Positions 17,704 to 26,162 of a stretch of 64,000 nt of DNA are shown here, piece after piece. How positions within the stretch are numbered: the stretch's first letter is position 1; each line of letters opens with the position of its first letter. The stretch comes from Acinetobacter johnsonii CIP 64.6 (GTDB taxonomy: Bacteria; Pseudomonadota; Gammaproteobacteria; Pseudomonadales; Moraxellaceae): positions 434,126 to 498,125 of the forward strand of contig NZ_KB849236.1 of assembly GCF_000368045.1 (NCBI RefSeq), in the 5' to 3' direction. Under the pieces are notes generated by a model. It was not told where the DNA came from. It did not search any database and saw only the letters and a list, made by a program, of their open reading frames with translations. The position numbers and the translations under genes are program-made.

Positions 17704-18693
17704 AATTTCAGCCCCTAATTGCCACACTGCAGTCGCATACATACGGCTCTTGTTATAGGTCGTAATCACTTGAAAGTTAGGGTAAGTAATGTAATAACTT
17801 TGCCCATAATTTTCCTGTAGTTGGATCACATTCACCATATCTAAATCATCGATTTTGACAATCGGATTGGTCGGTTGAATGCCCTGATTTTTTAAAACAC
17901 CATAAGGCGTCGGTAAAGTTAAATCTTTAGCAATGACCGCTTCAGGATTTGAGCCACTATAGCGTGCTGCGAATCCAATTGGCTGATTACGTTGCCAGCC
18001 ATGATTTGCTAAATAGTTGGCAATTGAACCAATCGCATCGACTGCTGAATTTCGTAAATCGACATGACCATTGCCGTCATAATCGACACCAAACTTTGGA
18101 ATATTGCTAGGCATAAATTGTGGGTAGCCCACCGCACCTGCATACGAACCTACAACCGAGTTGGTTGGCACGCCATCTTTATAGCTCCACGCAATTAAGG
18201 CGCCGAGTTCATCTTGGAAATATTGCTTACGACGTTCGTAACCAAAACCTAAAGTGGCTAAGGCATCACGGGTGACAAAATTACCTTTGTTCGTCCCAAA
18301 ACCTGTTTCTACCCCTAAAATGCCGAGAATGACTGATTGCGGTACACCAAATTGTTGTTCGGCGCGGTTTAAAGTATCTGCGAACTGTGCTTTAAAACGG
18401 ACACCACGTTGAATGGTGCTTTCTGCCATAAAGTTGGTTTTATATTCGTACCACGGTTTACTTTCACCAGGGCGGTTCATAATGTTGATGATGTTGGGTA
18501 CATTTTTAGAACCACTCATCGCCCAATCGACTTGTTCAGCAGACAGACCATAATTTTGCATGGTTTTTTGTTTAAAGCTGAAATAGTCAGGATGAGAAGC
18601 GAAATCGTTGGCTTGGCAAAAACTGGTGATCGACAAAGCGCCAATCAATAAAGGTAAACGTTTAACTTTGTTATAAAAGTTTAAATTTAACAT
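17692..18693 (-). CDS. mltB: Membrane-bound lytic murein transglycosylase B
   Basis: A 333-aa SLT_2-family enzyme that cuts peptidoglycan between MurNAc and GlcNAc. It has an N-terminal hydrophobic signal (LPLLIGALSITSFCQA). The catalytic Glu is in ILGVETGFGTNKG. Family motifs GAVGYPQFMPSNIPKFGVDY and DGNGHVDLRNSAVDAIGSIA follow. The signal contains Cys in TSFCQA, a possible lipidation site. Length and order match MltB. Confidence 0.93.
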   Translation of the reverse strand: MLNLNFYNKVKRLPLLIGALSITSFCQANDFASHPDYFSFKQKTMQNYGLSAEQVDWAMSGSKNVPNIINIMNRPGESKPWYEYKTNFMAESTIQRGVRFKAQFADTLNRAEQQFGVPQSVILGILGVETGFGTNKGNFVTRDALATLGFGYERRKQYFQDELGALIAWSYKDGVPTNSVVGSYAGAVGYPQFMPSNIPKFGVDYDGNGHVDLRNSAVDAIGSIANYLANHGWQRNQPIGFAARYSGSNPEAVIAKDLTLPTPYGVLKNQGIQPTNPIVKIDDLDMVNVIQLQENYGQSYYITYPNFQVITTYNKSRMYATAVWQLGAEIASR

Positions 18694-19163
18694 AGAAGTC
18701 TAATTTCCAGAGTCGTTATTGGCAGTGGAGCAAAGCGAATAGGGTAAAGCCCATAGTTCGCGTTTCTGTTATGTCGAAATTCTTGTGAACGGAGTCTAGC
18801 GTGAATAGGCTTTAAGATAACATTGTCTGTACTGAAGCGGGCAAATAGGTATACAAAAAAAGACAAACTCAGCCTATATAAAGGACAGATTATTCAAAAT
18901 GGTACAGTTTTTCAGGCAGAATATTTACGTGACTATATAAGTCAAGTTTTACTGACTGATATAAAAAGTCTTCCTTATATAGAGGCAATTAAAATTGTAG
19001 TGTTTAGGGTCTAGTGACAATGACAAAAAGATCTGGTCTCAGCTTATAAATGGACTTTATATAGCTTTATATAAAGAGCAAGAAATCACAGCTTAGAAAC
19101 CAAAATGACCCTACACAAGTAGAGTCATTTTTGATCTGAAAAGCCTCGAAAGACTTTTAGTAC
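18694..19163. other. 470-bp intergenic region without a convincing gene
   Basis: It contains a weak 63-codon frame (18823-19014, TTG start, no ribosome-binding site) ending YIEAIKIVVFRV that may be a gene remnant. An imperfect hairpin (AAAATGACCCTAC/GTAGAGTCATTTTT, 19103-19133) is a candidate terminator. Nothing else is recognised. Confidence 0.45.
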
Positions 19164-19814
19164 TTAAGCATGAAATAAGGTGTCGTGATATTCAGCCAAA
19201 GCTAAAAGTTCATCTTTGGTTAAATTGGGGATGATTTTATTGGCAGCAATATGCACTGCTTTAATGACAGCTGCAGAACCGATATCGGCTGCTTTACGCT
19301 TAATCATGCCCAAATCGAGGGTTTTATTAAAGTCATTCATGAAGTGGCGTACAGTCGCTTCAGCAAACTGTTTATACAGTTCGGTTAACGCGGCTTTATC
19401 TACTTCATTGCCTGCTTTAATTTCAGCATAGTTATATTTGAGGCTGGTCACTAAGCTCGCATCTAACGCTTCACCCACACGGAACTGACCTTCAGCATCT
19501 TTAAACAAGCTTTTTTCAGAAAACTGAATCGATGCTTGAACCACATCATTCGATGATTTGCCTAAAAGCTGCTTCAACAAAACCGCAACTGTTGACTTAA
19601 TATAGCCAGCCAGTTTCTCGGCTGTGTCACGTTTATCACTCGGTGGAAAACGGCGAACTAACTCAGTCAAAATGGCATCAATAATTTCATCATTGATGAG
19701 GAGTGCTGTTTTATCTCGAAGTGGATATAAAGGTTCACTTGAGTCTTTCTTCTGCTGAGCAGTTTGAATAGTCTGTAAAAGTTCAGTCGATGGAATAAAA
19801 CCAAAAAATGGCAT
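19164..19814 (-). CDS. Conserved hypothetical protein
   Basis: A 216-aa soluble, mostly helical protein with no signal peptide or transmembrane segment and no catalytic motif that I recognise. It has regular Ala/Lys/Glu-rich helices (for example KAADIGSAAVIKAVHIAANK). It is 27 bp downstream of queF on the same strand, so probably cotranscribed, but that gives no function. Confidence 0.65.
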   Translation of the reverse strand: MPFFGFIPSTELLQTIQTAQQKKDSSEPLYPLRDKTALLINDEIIDAILTELVRRFPPSDKRDTAEKLAGYIKSTVAVLLKQLLGKSSNDVVQASIQFSEKSLFKDAEGQFRVGEALDASLVTSLKYNYAEIKAGNEVDKAALTELYKQFAEATVRHFMNDFNKTLDLGMIKRKAADIGSAAVIKAVHIAANKIIPNLTKDELLALAEYHDTLFHA

Positions 19815-19841
19815 CGTGTATTAACCTCAATGTTCTTTATT

Positions 19842-20654
19842 TTATTGTCGCGCCAATCGAATTGGGCGGGGCATCCATGACACATCTGACACACGACAAG
19901 GGTTAATGTCTAAACCACCACGGCGTGTATAAGCTGCGTACACCATCAGCTTTTCAGGTTTCAAATTTTGCCAAATATCGGCAAATATTTGTTCCACACA
20001 TTGTTCGTGAAAACCGTTGTGCTGACGATAAGAGATAATATAAGCCAGTATACTGTTATAACAAGGCTTTTTACCTTTATATCGGATAAATACCGTGCCC
20101 CAATCAGGTTGTCCAGTTACTGGACAGTTACTTCTGAGTAAATGTGAGTAAATCTGTACTTCAACATCTTCCGCAGCATCATCTAATGCCAACAGATTAG
20201 CATTGGGATGATTTTCCAATTGGGTCGGAATCAGTTCATCTATACAGATACCTTCAGGTTGACTAATTTCCACGTCATCGACATGGAAAAGATCAATATT
20301 CACATCTGCGCCAGCGGCTACGGATAAATCCTGCTCAACCGTTGCTTTAAATGCCGCTTTAGACTCAAACTGAGTAAAGTTCATGCTATTAAAGTAAAGC
20401 TTTAATGACTTTGACTCAATTAGGTTGGGCGAGGTGGCCGGCAGACTGATGCGACCAATGGCAACTTGCGGAACACCATGGTTATTTAACCAAGAAATTT
20501 CAAAAACATGCCACCAGTCTTTACCTTGTTGAATACCTTCAACATGTGCATAGTGCTCACGTGCTGTAGCACGGGCAATGGGAAAAAGAATATCGGGTTG
20601 ATAAGTTGTAGGGTAATTGGTGTCTTTACCCAAAAGAGAATGTTCTACACTCAT
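19842..20654 (-). CDS. queF: NADPH-dependent 7-cyano-7-deazaguanine reductase
   Basis: 270 aa; reduces preQ0 to preQ1 in queuosine synthesis (EC 1.7.1.13). This is the two-domain (E. coli YqcD-like) form. The QueF motif ESKSLKLYF is at residues 80-88 and the nucleophilic Cys is C177 in RSNCPVTGQPDWG, followed by FIRYKG and the substrate-binding FHEQCVEQIF. The stop/start overlaps the ABC permease gene upstream, so the genes form one operon. Confidence 0.95.
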   Translation of the reverse strand: MSVEHSLLGKDTNYPTTYQPDILFPIARATAREHYAHVEGIQQGKDWWHVFEISWLNNHGVPQVAIGRISLPATSPNLIESKSLKLYFNSMNFTQFESKAAFKATVEQDLSVAAGADVNIDLFHVDDVEISQPEGICIDELIPTQLENHPNANLLALDDAAEDVEVQIYSHLLRSNCPVTGQPDWGTVFIRYKGKKPCYNSILAYIISYRQHNGFHEQCVEQIFADIWQNLKPEKLMVYAAYTRRGGLDINPCRVSDVSWMPRPIRLARQ

Positions 20655-21427
20655 TATTCACGCATTCCTGAACCACGAGAAAGTAAATAGTAAGCAATGC
20701 CATAAAGCACTGCACAGCATATGGTCATAACAGATAGGGAGACGACGACGTTAACATCACTATGACCTAAGATACCGAAACGAAAAGCATTGACCATATA
20801 CACAATCGGATTGATCAACGATAAATTTTGCCAAAAAGGGCTGAGTGCTGAAATGGCATAAAATACGCCACCTAAATAAGTTAAAGGCGTCAGCACAAAT
20901 GTTGGGATGATGGAGATGTCATCAAAAGATTTGGCATACACCGCATTGATAAAACCACCCAGTGAAAATAAGAACGAGGTGACCAAGACGGTGTAAATGG
21001 TAACAAACCAATTGGTAATATAAAGGTCAGTAAAAAATAAACTCATGGCTGTCACAATGATACCGACCAAGACCCCACGACAGACACCGCCTAAGACAAA
21101 GCCCCATAAAATGGCATGCAAAGGTACAGGACTCATGATCAGCTCTTCAATACTTTTTTGAAATTTGGCACTAAAAAAGCTCGAAGAAACGTTAGCGTAA
21201 CTGTTGGTAATCACCGCCATCATAATCAGTCCAGGCACGATGAACTGCATATAGCTAAAACCGCCCATCTCACCAATACGAGAGCCGACCAAATTGCCAA
21301 ATATCACAAAGTACAAGCTCATGGTAATGGCAGGTGGAAGTAAAGTTTGCGGCCAGATGCGCATAAAGCGGCGAATTTCTTTATACACCAAAGTATATAA
21401 AGCTACGCTAAGTTGATTTAAGTTCAT
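20654..21427 (-). CDS. ABC-2 type transporter permease (YadH-like)
   Basis: A 257-aa inner-membrane protein with six predicted helices and the ABC2_membrane signature (LTPLTYLGGVFYAISALSP). It overlaps the ATPase gene upstream by 4 bp and touches queF downstream. It pairs with the ATPase to form a YadGH-type exporter of unknown substrate. Confidence 0.9.
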   Translation of the reverse strand: MNLNQLSVALYTLVYKEIRRFMRIWPQTLLPPAITMSLYFVIFGNLVGSRIGEMGGFSYMQFIVPGLIMMAVITNSYANVSSSFFSAKFQKSIEELIMSPVPLHAILWGFVLGGVCRGVLVGIIVTAMSLFFTDLYITNWFVTIYTVLVTSFLFSLGGFINAVYAKSFDDISIIPTFVLTPLTYLGGVFYAISALSPFWQNLSLINPIVYMVNAFRFGILGHSDVNVVVSLSVMTICCAVLYGIAYYLLSRGSGMRE

Positions 21428-22359
21428 GGCGTAGTTCCTTCGAGATTTTTTTCGACCATCTTCACAAACAGTTCTTCTAAACGGTTGGATTTGTTCCGCA
21501 TACTACGAACTTGGATCCCCTGCGATTCGAGCAATTGAAATAAGTCATTGAGGGTATGCGCTCTATCCATAGTCACCTCTAAAGTCACGGCGTCGACTAA
21601 ATGGAAACGAACCCCAATAATGTCGATATGAATTGGTTCAATCGGTGCGGCCAAATCAAAAATAAAGGTTTCCTCATTGAGTTGATTGAGGAAATTTTTC
21701 ATGCTGGTGTCTTCTTTAATCACACCACGGTCAATAATGGCAATTCGACGACACAGCATTTCTGCTTCTTCTAAATAGTGTGTGGTTAAAATGATCGATG
21801 TGCCTTTATTGTTCATTTCTGTGAGGAAGTCCCACATCGAACGACGTAGCTCAATATCAACCCCTGCTGTGGGTTCATCTAAAATAAGGAGTTTCGGTTC
21901 ATGCATCATGGCACGGGCAATCATCAGGCGACGTTTCATACCACCTGAAAGCATACGGGCTTGAACACCGCGTTTTTCCCATAAGCCGAGTTTTTCTAAA
22001 TATTCTTCGGCACGAACTTCCGCAATTTTTTTAGGAATACCATAATAGCCCGCTTGTGTGACTAAAATATCGAAGGTTTTTTCAAACTGACCGAAGTTAA
22101 ACTCTTGAGGTACAACTCCTAAGCACTGTTTGGCTTGAGAGGGGTGTGTATCGAGATTATGTCCAAAAATTTCGACAGTGCCTGAGGTTTTCTTGGTCAA
22201 TGAGCTGATAATACCAATCGTTGTAGATTTGCCTGCACCATTTGGTCCAAGAAGGGCATAGAACTCGCCTTCAGGAACAGTTAAATCGATGCCTTTTAAA
22301 GCCTGAAACCCATTTTTATAGGTTTTGGACAAATCTCTTAACGTCAATGCATCAGTCAT
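21424..22359 (-). CDS. ABC transporter ATP-binding protein (YadG-like)
   Basis: A 311-aa ATPase subunit with Walker A GPNGAGKST, Q-loop VVPQEF, signature LSGGMKRRLMIARAM, Walker B LLILDEPTAG and H-loop LTTHYLEEAE. A C-terminal extension of about 90 residues is typical of YadG/DrrA-type exporter ATPases. It is the first gene of the ATPase-permease-queF operon. Confidence 0.93.
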   Translation of the reverse strand: MTDALTLRDLSKTYKNGFQALKGIDLTVPEGEFYALLGPNGAGKSTTIGIISSLTKKTSGTVEIFGHNLDTHPSQAKQCLGVVPQEFNFGQFEKTFDILVTQAGYYGIPKKIAEVRAEEYLEKLGLWEKRGVQARMLSGGMKRRLMIARAMMHEPKLLILDEPTAGVDIELRRSMWDFLTEMNNKGTSIILTTHYLEEAEMLCRRIAIIDRGVIKEDTSMKNFLNQLNEETFIFDLAAPIEPIHIDIIGVRFHLVDAVTLEVTMDRAHTLNDLFQLLESQGIQVRSMRNKSNRLEELFVKMVEKNLEGTTP

Positions 22360-22501
22360 GAAATTCTCGAATGATTAATAGTGGCACTATTGTGAGCGAT
22401 TATGCCTAATAAACCAAGTAATCTACTCGCAATTCTGTGTTGCAGATATGGAACATTGTATAAAGCATAAGCAGGAAAATCACTCTAAGCTATATAGATG
22501 C

Positions 22502-22529
22502 TTTACCTTGTGATTTTTTTTGATATGAT
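22502..22529 (+). promoter_or_regulatory. Promoter of tRNA-Arg
   Basis: TTTACC (22502-22507), 16-bp spacer, TATGAT (22524-22529), nine bases before the tRNA. Confidence 0.6.
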
Positions 22530-22537
22530 GTGCTCGC

Positions 22538-22613
22538 GCGCTCATAGCTCAACTGGATAGAGTACAGGTCTCCGAAGCCTGTGGCGTGGGTTCGAGTCCC
22601 GCTGAGCGCACCA
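22538..22613 (+). tRNA. tRNA-Arg(CCG), prophage attachment gene
   Basis: 76 nt with the CCA end encoded. The acceptor GCGCTCA pairs with TGAGCGC, the anticodon stem CAGGT/GCCTG encloses CTCCGAA with anticodon CCG (22572-22574), and the T arm is GTGGG-TTCGAGT-CCCGC. The prophage begins directly after it, and tRNA 3' ends are common targets of tyrosine integrases, so this copy is probably attL. The matching attR lies outside the window. Confidence 0.95.
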
Positions 22614-22646
22614 ATACACACTATAAAAACAATAACTTATATGTAC

Positions 22647-22667
22647 TTTGGCGTAAATTTGGCGTAA
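22647..22667. repeat. Tandem 10-bp repeats beside the attachment site
   Basis: TTTGGCGTAA occurs at 22647-22656 and 22658-22667, 11 bp apart (about one helical turn). The position between the tRNA end and the first phage gene fits integrase or excisionase arm-binding sites; that role is inferred. Confidence 0.55.
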
Positions 22668-22685
22668 TCCATATTTTAAACAAGA

Positions 22686-22712
22686 AAAACCCCGCTATAT
22701 TTTGCGGGGTCT
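22686..22712 (-). terminator. Terminator of the leftward early operon
   Basis: ACCCCGC/GCGGGGT (22689-22695 and 22704-22710) is followed by TTTTTC on the minus strand. It overlaps the stop codon of the last gene. Confidence 0.82.
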
Positions 22713-22961
22713 GCCTGTCTTGATTTTCAGATCGTCTGGTCTTTCACTCAACCAATCAGACAGCATCTTCAAGTTCCATCTGCGACCTTTTGAGTTTGTC
22801 ATAATGTATCTTGGTTTTGGGAATCCCTTTAAGCAAATAATTGATGCTTTAAAATAAGTGTTTGCATAACCCAAAAAATCTGCCGCCTGTTCATCTGTCA
22901 ACCAAATGTCTGAAGGTGGCAGGGCAACAACCAAGTTACCCATGTTTGCCATTGCTGTCAT
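22695..22961 (-). CDS. Putative excisionase / AlpA-like DNA-binding protein
   Basis: An 88-aa small basic protein. IWLTDEQAADFLGYANTYFK reads as a winged helix-turn-helix of the AlpA/Xis (HTH_17) type, and the C-terminus KIKTGRPRKI is basic. It is the last gene of the leftward operon, next to the attachment site, where lambda has xis and int. This position supports an excision role, but no integrase adjoins it. Confidence 0.55.
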   Translation of the reverse strand: MTAMANMGNLVVALPPSDIWLTDEQAADFLGYANTYFKASIICLKGFPKPRYIMTNSKGRRWNLKMLSDWLSERPDDLKIKTGRPRKI

Positions 22962-23311
22962 TGATTCACCTCAAATCTTTTACCTGCTTTGATTTCTTCA
23001 TCTTCAGCATGCTGAATACGGTATGGTGATAAAACTGACATATTTGCTTCAACAATAACTCGACCATTGAAATTGCAAATCGGAGCTACCACCGGGTAAT
23101 CCTTGTTACTTATTACCTGCCAAACACTATGATTTAATGCACACGGGTTATTTGTAAAAACAACCTTATCCCCAACCTCAAAAATATTGTGCTGGCGGCG
23201 GTATTTGAGCAACTCCTCTTTGATTTCAGTCAAAGTAAATCCATGTGCTACCGCCCTTTTGTAAAACCCATTCAGGTACTCATACCCGCCCAATTGCTCA
23301 ATTAGATTCAC
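22958..23311 (-). CDS. Phage hypothetical protein
   Basis: 117 aa, soluble, not recognised. An SH3- or KOW-like strand pattern is possible around FEVGDKVVFTNNPC. It overlaps its neighbours at both ends (4 bp and 14 bp). Its last codons, encoding FEVNQ, contain the GAGGTG ribosome-binding site for the next gene. Confidence 0.65.
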   Translation of the reverse strand: MNLIEQLGGYEYLNGFYKRAVAHGFTLTEIKEELLKYRRQHNIFEVGDKVVFTNNPCALNHSVWQVISNKDYPVVAPICNFNGRVIVEANMSVLSPYRIQHAEDEEIKAGKRFEVNQ

Positions 23312-23570
23312 TGGACACCTCCATACAACTTTCTACATCTGCGATGGCTCTTTTCAGGTATTTCTTGTGGCGACTAACCTTTACCGCCACCTTGGCATCA
23401 GCCAAACCACCCCAACTTGCCACCAGCTCATGACTTTTGACCAACTGCTTCAATTGCTCAGTATGAAACGAAAGCCCATCCTCCAAACTGCAAAACCCAA
23501 ATCCCATCTCAACCAGTTCTTTTGATCTTTGAAGTCCATTTTTTTGAAAGTATTTCACTGCATCATTCAT
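23298..23570 (-). CDS. Phage hypothetical protein
   Basis: 90 aa, soluble, with a basic C-terminal helix (SRHKKYLKRAIADVESCME). The ATG at 23570 overlaps the stop of the upstream gene (ATGA). No recognised domain. Confidence 0.65.
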   Translation of the reverse strand: MNDAVKYFQKNGLQRSKELVEMGFGFCSLEDGLSFHTEQLKQLVKSHELVASWGGLADAKVAVKVSRHKKYLKRAIADVESCMEVSSESN

Positions 23571-23881
23571 GACACCTCTCCTAAAGACTTCACCACACCA
23601 ACCTTGTCATGCATTGCGATATAGCTACTCAGCACGTGATAATACAAATCAGCATTGCAATTAATCTCAAGAATCACACCAGTGCCATTATTTACGCGCT
23701 GTCTTAAAGTTGCTTCTAGCTTACTAATAAAGCCGCTGTGCAAGTGATGCGACTCGCTTGTTATGTTGTATAAAGCGCCTGTTTGACCTGCATCTAACAC
23801 CAAATTAAACGGCTTCTCTTTGTGTAGCTCGCCAATGATGAAGTTAGCCACAGCAATATTTGTTTGTTGGAGGTTAGTCAT
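23567..23881 (-). CDS. Phage hypothetical protein
   Basis: 104 aa beginning MTNLQQTNIAV. The frame is open further upstream, but that part overlaps the preceding gene heavily, and the ATG at 23881 sits at a normal stop/start overlap with GGAGG just before it. The C-terminus LGEVS carries the next gene's ribosome-binding site. No family recognised. Confidence 0.65.
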   Translation of the reverse strand: MTNLQQTNIAVANFIIGELHKEKPFNLVLDAGQTGALYNITSESHHLHSGFISKLEATLRQRVNNGTGVILEINCNADLYYHVLSSYIAMHDKVGVVKSLGEVS

Positions 23882-24437
23882 TGGCCTCGTCCTCATTCCA
23901 GCAAATATCACTATCTTCACCGCGCGCATCCATTTCACCAGTATTACCGCATCCTGTGCACTTCACTTCATCGCCATCATGAAACCAACCCTTTGTAGAA
24001 GCTTCGGCAGCAGTGGAGTAAATAATTGCTTCGTGATGTCCGCACTTAAAGCAATCAGAAGCCCATTCAACTTTCAATTCTGTTATTTGTGACTCCTGTG
24101 CCTTAACTGCCGCTTCAATAATCTTCCAACCGTCAAGTCTTTCTAATCGACGAGAATCCATTCCACTTGCTTCGACCTGCTGTTCAACCATTCGTTCAAT
24201 TGCAACAACGGTCTTGGTATCATCTTTGATTAAAACAAAACCTTCAGGCACCGCTTGGGCTTTGACTGCTTGCTCAAATCCATAGAATGCGCCATTTACC
24301 CATGCCGCCAATCCAACAGGCATACCGTTATTCTTCTCAACATAACAACCTAAGTGCTCATCAAAGTTAAGATACTCAAGCTTCTCCTCAATATATTTAA
24401 GTTTCTCAAATTCAGCTTTTAATTCTTTAATTTCCAT
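23874..24437 (-). CDS. Phage protein with C-terminal zinc ribbon
   Basis: 187 aa. The start at MEIKELKAEFEK (24437) follows CAGGAG; an earlier start at 24458 lacks a ribosome-binding site. The N-terminus is a short coiled coil. The C-terminal 60 residues carry CFKCGHH and CTGCGNTG, two Cys pairs of a zinc ribbon like those in phage Lar-type and other early proteins. Function unknown; one of several Cys-rich small proteins in this operon. Confidence 0.7.
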   Translation of the reverse strand: MEIKELKAEFEKLKYIEEKLEYLNFDEHLGCYVEKNNGMPVGLAAWVNGAFYGFEQAVKAQAVPEGFVLIKDDTKTVVAIERMVEQQVEASGMDSRRLERLDGWKIIEAAVKAQESQITELKVEWASDCFKCGHHEAIIYSTAAEASTKGWFHDGDEVKCTGCGNTGEMDARGEDSDICWNEDEAND

Positions 24438-24547
24438 CACACTCTCCTGAGCAAACATCTGCGCAAAATCTTGATTTATTGTTGAAATTGCGCAAATAAT
24501 TGCTCTAAATCTTTATTAATCGCGTTTTAAGTATTGCGAATATCCAT
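24438..24547 (-). other. Gap with a decayed mini-gene
   Basis: After the usual GAGGT...GTGATG junction the frame reads MDIRNT, stop, then NAINKDLEQLFAQFQQ and stop. This looks like a 23-residue peptide gene with a premature stop codon, or simply a spacer. No other content seen. Confidence 0.3.
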
Positions 24548-24930
24548 CACGCGACCTCATAGAAGCGCTTAGCTTCATCAAAATCAGAAGTAATTAACTC
24601 AACACCATCTTTGTAGCAGTGCACGATTTCACCGTACTTAAAAGCTTGTTCAGCCTGCTGCATGTTTTTGCACTGGTACATCGGTTCTTTAAACCAGTCT
24701 TCTGTATAAAACATTTGTTTCTGGTGTTCTTCGGTTGTACCTTCCCACTCTTGAACCTGAAAATATTCATCAAATGACTCAATCATGAACTCATTACCTT
24801 CAGCTTTAGTCATTGCTCTGTAGCGAGCCAAAGCACGTTCAGCAATTTCTTTTGATGCAGCAGGTGATTGCTCATGAGTACTATCATCTTCAGGACAGAT
24901 TCCTATGCACCACAATTTATTATTTTCCAT
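24547..24930 (-). CDS. Phage hypothetical protein
   Basis: 127 aa, acidic, soluble, rich in Glu/Tyr/Phe (FDEYFQVQEWEGTTEE; FDEAKRFYEVA). ATG at 24930 with GAGGTGG 9 bp before it; a GTG one codon earlier is unlikely. Not recognised. Confidence 0.65.
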   Translation of the reverse strand: MENNKLWCIGICPEDDSTHEQSPAASKEIAERALARYRAMTKAEGNEFMIESFDEYFQVQEWEGTTEEHQKQMFYTEDWFKEPMYQCKNMQQAEQAFKYGEIVHCYKDGVELITSDFDEAKRFYEVA

Positions 24931-24946
24931 CACGCCACCTCAACCT

Positions 24947-25318
24947 TTAATAATATTCGTCATCAAGCCATTCACATTCGTCTTCATAGCTCTGATAAAA
25001 CTTTGAAACACAATCAGGGCAAGCTTCATAAACTGGCCCACACATGCCTTCATCGGGATCACGATATGAACTCAAATAAGGAACAAGATTTCCGCATTTC
25101 CTACAGCATTCCCATTGCACAGGATCTTCTTTTTTGGCTTGAATCGCTGCTTGATGCTCATTCCAGCATTGATCACACATGTTGTAATATTCGGCACCAA
25201 AGCTATCGGCTTCTGAACAAATACGGTGAGTAGCCTTAATATCGTGGTGTGTGTAGCAAAATGTTCCCCATTCATCATCGTGAATAGAAACGGATTGTCC
25301 TGGTAAATGTGCAGACAT
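24947..25318 (-). CDS. Cys-rich phage protein, probable zinc-binding
   Basis: 123 aa with several metal-binding pairs: CDQCWNEH, CCRKCGNL and CPDCVSKF, plus FCYTHHDIKATH. It probably binds two or more zinc ions. The acidic C-terminus is DECEWLDDEYY. A strong AAAGGAGG lies upstream at 25325-25332. Function unknown. Confidence 0.68.
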   Translation of the reverse strand: MSAHLPGQSVSIHDDEWGTFCYTHHDIKATHRICSEADSFGAEYYNMCDQCWNEHQAAIQAKKEDPVQWECCRKCGNLVPYLSSYRDPDEGMCGPVYEACPDCVSKFYQSYEDECEWLDDEYY

Positions 25319-25320
25319 TT

Positions 25321-25529
25321 TTAAGCCTCCTTTCTTAATTGGCTAGTACGTTGACAGCATTTAACACAGTGATGTTTGCTAGATTGACAGGCTTTGAACT
25401 CAGTAAGTCCATGCAAGTCGCATTTGCCTTCAAAAGTACTTTCACCTTCGCCAAGTTAATCTGACGATGCACTTCCACAAATTTAGCAATCGCTTCCGAA
25501 TAATCGGGCTTAATTTTTGTTTCAAACAT
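25321..25529 (-). pseudogene. Small zinc-finger phage gene with a one-base frameshift
   Basis: The frame from ATG 25529 reads FETKIKPDYSEAIAKFVEVH, then RQIN, and continues as a Val/Leu/Asn string to 25335. In the neighbouring frame the last 44 codons read GEGESTFEGKCDLHGLTEF, then KACQSSKHHCVKCCQRTSQL, ending at 25321 directly before the next gene. One added A in ATTAAC (ATTAAAC) would join them as RQIKLGEGE and give a CxxH/CxxC finger protein of about 69 aa. This is either a real mutation or a homopolymer error. Confidence 0.6.
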
Positions 25530-25765
25530 CACGCCACCTCAATCTTTGCCAAGAAGCTATCAACCGTTTCATTCTCAAAAGATATAAAGCTATCTTCCAG
25601 AGTTGTTCCAAAAAACACATTCACGCCCTTAGAGACACTCACATAATCATCAAAAGGCTGATCGTCACCTTGAGCTAGGATTCGCTCCCTTACAAAACGC
25701 TCAGTCACAGCGCAAATCAAATCAACATTCACTACTGTGTTTTCAACTTTTATAAATCTTGCCAT
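25529..25765 (-). CDS. Phage hypothetical protein
   Basis: 78 aa, MARFIKVENTVVNVDLICAV to SFLAKIEVA, probably a small beta-rich fold. ATG at 25765 follows AAGGTGG and overlaps the upstream stop. Its end GAGGTGGCGTGATG holds both the next ribosome-binding site and the next start. Confidence 0.68.
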   Translation of the reverse strand: MARFIKVENTVVNVDLICAVTERFVRERILAQGDDQPFDDYVSVSKGVNVFFGTTLEDSFISFENETVDSFLAKIEVA

Positions 25766-25926
25766 CACGCCACCTTCTTATATTTTCTATAATATTTTGC
25801 AAAACACCATGCGAACCGCTTTCTACCAAACCCTAACATCTGCTCACCATTCTGAATTTTGATGTGTCGAATCTGGTGTGTTGTGCCTTCATCAATATTT
25901 ACTGCAAGTTGACCAACCTTAAACAT
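25765..25926 (-). CDS. 53-aa basic phage protein
   Basis: A complete small gene between two overlapping neighbours: MFKVGQLAVNIDEGTTHQIR through FAWCFAKYYRKYKKVA. It has GAGGTGG before the ATG at 25926, a TGA overlapping the next ATG, and a very basic aromatic C-terminus. It fills what would otherwise be the only gap in this part of the operon. Confidence 0.7.
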   Translation of the reverse strand: MFKVGQLAVNIDEGTTHQIRHIKIQNGEQMLGFGRKRFAWCFAKYYRKYKKVA

Positions 25927-26162
25927 CACACCACCTCATTAAACGGGTCATGTTTCTTAAATTCTTCATACAAGCGCACGGCAATCTTATTTAGCTTTCC
26001 GTTCGCCATAATGACCACACCGCGAGGAAAGTTCTTATTCACCACCTCACAATAAAAATGCGTGTCACCTGAGCTATGACGCACACCCCGATAGCCGATG
26101 CGGACAAGCCAGATAATGAAGGCTTCGCTCATAAGGGGATGAACGCGAGTTAATTTTTTCAT
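25926..26162 (-). CDS. Phage hypothetical protein
   Basis: 78 aa: MKKLTRVHPLMSEAFIIWLV to KKHDPFNEVV. Basic N-terminal half, no recognised domain. It overlaps both neighbours by 1-4 bp within the recombination operon. Confidence 0.65.
   Translation of the reverse strand: MKKLTRVHPLMSEAFIIWLVRIGYRGVRHSSGDTHFYCEVVNKNFPRGVVIMANGKLNKIAVRLYEEFKKHDPFNEVV

Noticed and set aside
18823..19014. 63-aa frame in the mltB upstream region
   Set aside because: TTG start, no ribosome-binding site and no recognisable domain; at most a remnant.
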